From the NCBI RefSeq assembly GCF_900109325.1, contig NZ_FNZU01000016.1:1-60862 (forward strand): a stretch of 60,862 nucleotides of DNA, given 5' to 3'. This DNA comes from Alkalibacterium pelagium (lineage in GTDB: Bacteria; Bacillota; Bacilli; Lactobacillales; Carnobacteriaceae_A). Under the pieces are notes generated by a model. It was not told where the DNA came from. It did no database searches and saw nothing but the letters and a program-made list of their open reading frames with translations. The position numbers and the translations under genes were made by a program. Of this stretch, positions 57,258 through 60,862 are shown piece by piece. Positions within the stretch are counted from its first letter, which is position 1, and every line of letters starts with the position of its first letter.

Positions 57258-58301
57258 TTATTCTTTGATGGTTATTAATAGATAAATAAAGTAAGGGGCC
57301 CCGATCACAGAGACGATCAGGCCGACAGGAATTTCAGTTGGAGCAAGAATTGTGCGTGCCAAAGTATCGGACAGAACGATTAGAATAGCTCCAATGACAG
57401 CACATACGGGAATCAGCCGCTGAAACTTTCCTCCGACCAGTCTTCTGGCCAGATGAGGAGCAATCAGGCCGACAAAGGCGATGCCCCCGGCAGCTGATAC
57501 ACTGGCTGCGGAGAGGGCAACCCCAATGGTCAGCAGCTTGATCCGTTCTTTTTCGATTGCTGTTCCTAGTCCTACAGCCATTTCCTCACCGAGCTGCATG
57601 ACAGACAGCACTCTGGCTTTATACAAAGCTGAAGGGATGAATATCAGGATCCAAGGCAGTAGTCTCAGGACTGCAGCCCAGGAAGCATTCCAGATCGAGC
57701 CCGAGAGCCAGATCAGTGCCCGATTGAAGTCACTTTCACTCATTCTAAGCTGAACAAGCAGCAGTGCCGCAGAAAAGCCGGCATTTACTCCGATGCCGAC
57801 CAGAACCAGTCGGATCGGGGTGACCCCTTCTTTCCAGGCAAGCACATAGATAAGTACGGCAGCTGAGATGCCTCCGATAAATGCTGCAAAAGGCAGGCCA
57901 GTATTTACCCATACGGGTGGCTGATCCTGATTCAGAGTCAGAAGGTAAAGGTATAGAACAGCAAAAAATCCAGAGCCTGAATGGATGCCGATGATTCCCG
58001 GATCTGCCAGTCCATTCTGCGTTACGCCTTGAAAAATAGCACCAGCTGTAGCCATTCCAGTCCCCACCAGTACGGCCAGTACAATGCGCGGGAGACGGAA
58101 CTGATACAAGAGAAGCTCATGGGCAGCTGTACCTTCGCCCGTTACTGTCCGCCAGATATCAGCTGGTGTCAAGGCCAGGTAGCCTGATGCCAGACTGACC
58201 ATGACGAGCACGCCTAAAAGACAGATAAGAAAAAGAAAGAGCCATGCACTTCGCTTGAACGCTTTATCTTTATAAGGAGAGGGTTGATTTGATCGATCCA
58301 T
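57258..58301 (-). CDS. FecCD family siderophore ABC permease 1
   Basis: About 347 residues with around ten membrane helices; FecCD/BtuC family. Conserved GTGMATAGAIFQGVTQNGLADPGIIGIHSGSGFFAVL and GGIAFVGLIAPHLARRLVGG. ATG at 58301 lies one base after the upstream permease stop, with GAGG upstream, so translation is coupled. It pairs with the other permease to make a heterodimeric channel. Confidence 0.94.
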   Translation of the reverse strand: MDRSNQPSPYKDKAFKRSAWLFLFLICLLGVLVMVSLASGYLALTPADIWRTVTGEGTAAHELLLYQFRLPRIVLAVLVGTGMATAGAIFQGVTQNGLADPGIIGIHSGSGFFAVLYLYLLTLNQDQPPVWVNTGLPFAAFIGGISAAVLIYVLAWKEGVTPIRLVLVGIGVNAGFSAALLLVQLRMSESDFNRALIWLSGSIWNASWAAVLRLLPWILIFIPSALYKARVLSVMQLGEEMAVGLGTAIEKERIKLLTIGVALSAASVSAAGGIAFVGLIAPHLARRLVGGKFQRLIPVCAVIGAILIVLSDTLARTILAPTEIPVGLIVSVIGAPYFIYLLITIKE

Positions 58302-58302
58302 T

Positions 58303-59361
58303 TCAGCCTCTCCCTTCTTTTCTAGCCAGGAAAAGGAAAAACGGCACACCAATCAGTGCAGTCAAGGCTCCGACAGGCGTCTCATAAGGCGGATTGATCG
58401 TTCGAGCTGCCATATCTGCAAGAACAAGCAGACCAGCGCCGAAGACAGCGGAACCTGGTATGACCCATCTGTAGTTCATTCCCATGACTTTTTTCGCAAT
58501 ATGTGGAATGACCAGTCCGATAAATCCGACCGTCCCGGCGATTGACACGGCTGCGCCAGTCAGGATCAATACAACCAGAACGGAAATAAACTTGATCCAG
58601 CCGATCCTGATTCCAAGTCCTTTCGCCATTTCTTCCCCAAGCCCCATGATCGTCAGTGAACGAGATAGAGCGAAAGCAACGATCAGTCCAGCAAAAGCCA
58701 GTATGCCGATCAGTCTGACGCTTTCCATTCGGACACCTGCGACTCCACCTGCAAACCAGAAGCTGATGTCTCTGGCGACATTGAAATGGATGGCAATAAT
58801 CGTCGACAAGGACTGGAGAAGTGCACTGACCGCAGCTCCAGCTAAGGCCAGTTTGACTGGAGTCAGACCTCGTTTACTGAAGGAGCCGATCAGAAAAACC
58901 ATTCCGGTCCCTAATCCTGCTCCAGCAAAAGACCAGAGGATCAGCTGCCAGTAACTGGACTGGGGATGAAAAGCAAAAGCGACAGCGATCATGAAAGCTG
59001 AGCCCGATGTCACCCCCATGATAGACGGTGAGGCCAGCGGATTAAGCGTGAGTGCCTGCATGATAACACCCGATACCGCCAGAAAAGCCCCTACAAGAGC
59101 GGCCGCCAGAATACGCGGGATCCTCAGATCTCTGATGATGACGTGACTCGTACTGCTTGAGTCAAAAGCGGTGAAGGATTCAAGAATGTCTCTCCACCCG
59201 ATATCAGACACCCCTATGGATATAGAGGCAGTCATGATCAGAATCAGCGCGCCTATACTGAGTATTAGAATAAGAGCGGCCGGATGAGGGGCACTCAGTC
59301 GCTTCATCAGCCGCTTCTGTGTATCTTTTTTTGTAAGCTGGTCCTTTCTGATCTGTTCCAT
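58303..59361 (-). CDS. FecCD family siderophore ABC permease 2
   Basis: 352 residues, about ten membrane helices. Family motifs: RIPRILAAALVGAFLAVSGVIMQALTLNPLASPSIMGVTSGSAF and GTVGFIGLVIPHIAKKVMG. First membrane gene of the operon, 35 bp after the reductase stop. RBS AAAAGGG. Forms the membrane part of the siderophore importer with the next gene. Confidence 0.94.
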   Translation of the reverse strand: MEQIRKDQLTKKDTQKRLMKRLSAPHPAALILILSIGALILIMTASISIGVSDIGWRDILESFTAFDSSSTSHVIIRDLRIPRILAAALVGAFLAVSGVIMQALTLNPLASPSIMGVTSGSAFMIAVAFAFHPQSSYWQLILWSFAGAGLGTGMVFLIGSFSKRGLTPVKLALAGAAVSALLQSLSTIIAIHFNVARDISFWFAGGVAGVRMESVRLIGILAFAGLIVAFALSRSLTIMGLGEEMAKGLGIRIGWIKFISVLVVLILTGAAVSIAGTVGFIGLVIPHIAKKVMGMNYRWVIPGSAVFGAGLLVLADMAARTINPPYETPVGALTALIGVPFFLFLARKEGRG

Positions 59362-59396
59362 AATACGCCCTTTTCTTTTGATTCAAATAATCGTAT

Positions 59397-60416
59397 TTAT
59401 TTCTCCTGCAGACCTTTATGAAAAGAAGACATGACGACTTCGGGAGTTTCACAAGGAAGAAGCACGGATTTGATCTGATTCACGGCATTGATGGCATCCT
59501 GGAACGCCCCGGCAATCAGCCTCACTTTCCCTTCATAATCAACGATGTCTCCAATGGCATAAATGCCTGCCACCGCGGTCTGCATCTGAGTGTTTCCTTC
59601 GATATAATAATTGTCTTTCAATTTCAATTCCAGAGATTTTTCCTGATAGAAATTCGGCTGGCTGTCGAATCCGATATTGACGATCAGTTCATCAAGTGAC
59701 AAAGTAAACAGCTGACCGGTCTGGCTGTTCCTGACCTCGATGGCTTCAATGCCGGTTCCCTGGTCGTCGGGTATCAGTTTTTCTATGGAAGTATAAGAAT
59801 GAATGGCCACATCGGATTCCTTTAATTTTCTGAGCTGAGATTCATGCGCCCGAAAAGTATCATTTCTATGAATGAGATGAAGTTCCTCTGCAGTTTCTTT
59901 CAGTTCGTTGGCCCAGTCGATAGCTGAATTCCCGCCTCCAACAATCACAACTTTTTTTCTCGAGAAGTCATCTACACGAAATATCCTGTAATGCAGATTT
60001 GTCTGTTCATAATGTGATGCTTTATGCATGGCCAGTTTTCGTGGAGACACTAGCCCTCCTCCGACCGCTATGATCACGGACCGGCTGTAATAGCTTGCTC
60101 CAGATTCGCTGATCACTTTAAACAAGTCTTCTTCCAATTTTTCAATATTCACTATTTTCTCTTTAAGTATAATCTCGGGATCGAACAGAGTCCCCTGTTC
60201 TATCAGATGAGACATGACATCTGCCCCGTGTGTAGGAGGCATGCCACCAATATCCCAAATTCTTTTTTCCGGATAAAAATGAAGCTTCCCACCCAGAGTG
60301 TCTTTTACTTCAATCAGACGTACAGAGAGATCTCTCATTCCTGCATAAAAGGACGCGTAGAGACCAGCCGGCCCGCCACCTATTATAGTGCAGTCTGTTA
60401 TTTTCGTATTATCCAT
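59397..60416 (-). CDS. Ferredoxin/flavodoxin--NADP+ reductase, thioredoxin reductase-like (YumC type)
   Basis: About 339 residues. FAD motif IIGGGPAGLYASFYAGMRDL at the N terminus and NAD(P) motif VVIVGGGNSAIDWANEL in the middle, with GIYAIGDIVDYEGKVRLIAGAFQDAINAVNQI near the C terminus. No redox-active CxxC, which separates it from thioredoxin reductase. First gene of the Fur-controlled siderophore operon, so a role in reducing ferric iron or siderophore-bound iron is likely. ATG at 60416 (RBS AGAGGG); the longer frame runs back across the promoter into the IS end and is rejected. Confidence 0.92.
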   Translation of the reverse strand: MDNTKITDCTIIGGGPAGLYASFYAGMRDLSVRLIEVKDTLGGKLHFYPEKRIWDIGGMPPTHGADVMSHLIEQGTLFDPEIILKEKIVNIEKLEEDLFKVISESGASYYSRSVIIAVGGGLVSPRKLAMHKASHYEQTNLHYRIFRVDDFSRKKVVIVGGGNSAIDWANELKETAEELHLIHRNDTFRAHESQLRKLKESDVAIHSYTSIEKLIPDDQGTGIEAIEVRNSQTGQLFTLSLDELIVNIGFDSQPNFYQEKSLELKLKDNYYIEGNTQMQTAVAGIYAIGDIVDYEGKVRLIAGAFQDAINAVNQIKSVLLPCETPEVVMSSFHKGLQEK

Positions 60417-60435
60417 TGTATCCCTCTTCAATAAA

Positions 60436-60450
60436 TGAGAATGATTATCA
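60436..60450 (-). promoter_or_regulatory. Fur box before the reductase/siderophore operon
   Basis: Minus strand TGATAATCATTCTCA, one mismatch to the inverted-repeat Fur core TGATAATNATTATCA, 19-33 bp upstream of the ATG and just downstream of the -10. Confidence 0.85.
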
Positions 60451-60461
60451 CTTTCATATAA

Positions 60462-60490
60462 GTTATACCATTCACAAAGTAATGTGTCAA
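60462..60490 (-). promoter_or_regulatory. Promoter of the reductase/siderophore operon
   Basis: -35 TTGACA (60485-60490) and -10 TATAAC (60462-60467) with a 17-bp spacer. The Fur box lies right after the -10, consistent with iron repression. Confidence 0.78.
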
Positions 60491-60553
60491 GATGACATCC
60501 GCTTAAGACCGGCACTTTCGTCTTCTTTTTCCCCTTCCTGGTTAAAAATAAAA

Positions 60554-60862
60554 AGAGGTTGGGACAAAAAGTCCTAGCTAACCAATAAACAGAAGAAAAC
60601 CGAGTAGAAATGTACACCCGTACAAACCTACTCGGTTTTCTTTGTCTCAAATGCCCATTAGCCTCGTCTCTTGTTGTATTTTCTTAGATTGTTTGCCATA
60701 AATATCAGGTTCGTTTCATTTTCCACTTTCGATTGTCCACGAACTGAAAATCGAGTGAAACCTAAATTAGCCTTCACCTGTCCGAAAGTTGGCTCGACAT
60801 CGATTTTTCGCTGCCTGTATAATGTAGCCCCTTCTTCAGTTGAAAGCTGTTCTTTAATTTTT
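60554..60862 (-). mobile_element. 3' end of an IS1182-family-like insertion sequence (partial)
   Basis: The terminus GAGGTTGGGACAAAAAGTCC at about 60554-60573 resembles IS1182-type end repeats. It is followed by a hairpin AAAACCGAGTAG/CTACTCGGTTTT (near 60597-60639) and the transposase C terminus. The element continues beyond the right edge. Confidence 0.75.
60658..60862 (-). CDS. Transposase, IS1182-like, C-terminal fragment
   Basis: The minus-strand frame is open from the window edge to a TAA at 60658-60660 and reads ...YRQRKIDVEPTFGQVKANLG, FTRFSVRGQSKVENETNLIF, MANNLRKYNKRRG. This is the typical C terminus of IS1182/DDE transposases. Only about 68 codons are in the window, so intactness cannot be judged. 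Confidence 0.85.
   Translation of the reverse strand, partial: KIKEQLSTEEGATLYRQRKIDVEPTFGQVKANLGFTRFSVRGQSKVENETNLIFMANNLRKYNKRRG

Noticed and set aside
60417-60650. A 78-residue N-terminal extension of the flavin reductase
   Set aside because: It runs across the Fur box and promoter into the IS end, and the FAD-binding motif starts shortly after the ATG at 60416.

Overview
Organism. The window reads as chromosomal DNA of a low-GC Gram-positive bacterium. Evidence: AGGAGG-type ribosome binding sites, T-box and TPP riboswitches, Bacillus-type Zur and Fur boxes, and a gene order matching the oriC-proximal block of Bacillales/Lactobacillales. The 5' end of 16S rRNA, L-lactate dehydrogenase, aspartate 4-decarboxylase and the strongly acidic secreted proteins suggest a lactic acid bacterium of the Carnobacteriaceae type, perhaps near Alkalibacterium or Marinilactibacillus. 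That placement is inference; no database search was possible.

Backbone. Read on the minus strand from right to left, the core is metG-tatD-rnmV-ksgA-(thiW)-veg-ispE ... purR ... glmU-prs ... pth-mfd-yabN-rqcP-divIC-yabR-tilS-hpt-ftsH-hslO-lysS, then an AI-2E family transporter and an rRNA operon whose 16S start is at the left edge. This is the familiar Bacillus origin-proximal order, here broken into blocks by accessory genes.

Inserted blocks. (1) 16.1-25.5 kb: a zinc-ribbon membrane protein, an acidic lipoprotein, glmS (without a recognisable glmS ribozyme), aspartate 4-decarboxylase, an S9 peptidase, ldh and a NusG-II-domain protein. The convergent glmS/aspD gap holds two consensus DnaA boxes. 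(2) 28.2-29.1 kb: a YflT-like stress protein followed by a 51-bp tandem repeat. (3) 30.2-36 kb: pyruvate carboxylase and two tandem membrane diguanylate cyclases, one cut short by an in-frame amber codon. (4) 36.2-39.8 kb: a Zur-controlled zinc uptake locus in which ZnuA carries an inserted ~80-residue domain that recurs in the neighbouring stand-alone lipoprotein. (5) 41.5-42.3 kb: TPP riboswitch and thiW. (6) 46.8-52.4 kb: HAD phosphatase, an inverted-repeat element, a GH31 glycosidase, and T-box-controlled tyrS with a small Tyr-rich ORF in its leader. (7) 52.6-60.5 kb: a DUF1002 protein, two Rossmann-fold oxidoreductases, and a Fur-controlled operon of a YumC-like flavin reductase plus a siderophore ABC transporter. 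(8) The right edge is the 3' end of an IS1182-type element.

How the genes work together. Backbone genes serve tRNA charging and maturation, rRNA maturation, ribosome rescue, division, purine salvage and PRPP supply, and UDP-GlcNAc synthesis (glmS, glmU). The accessory genes cover metal acquisition (Zn, Fe), thiamine salvage, and pyruvate/oxaloacetate/aspartate metabolism (ldh, pyc, aspD). The most interesting features are the shared HYH-[ST]-G domain of the zinc locus, the amber-interrupted diguanylate cyclase, the DnaA-box pair outside any promoter, and the two uncharacterised repeat structures.
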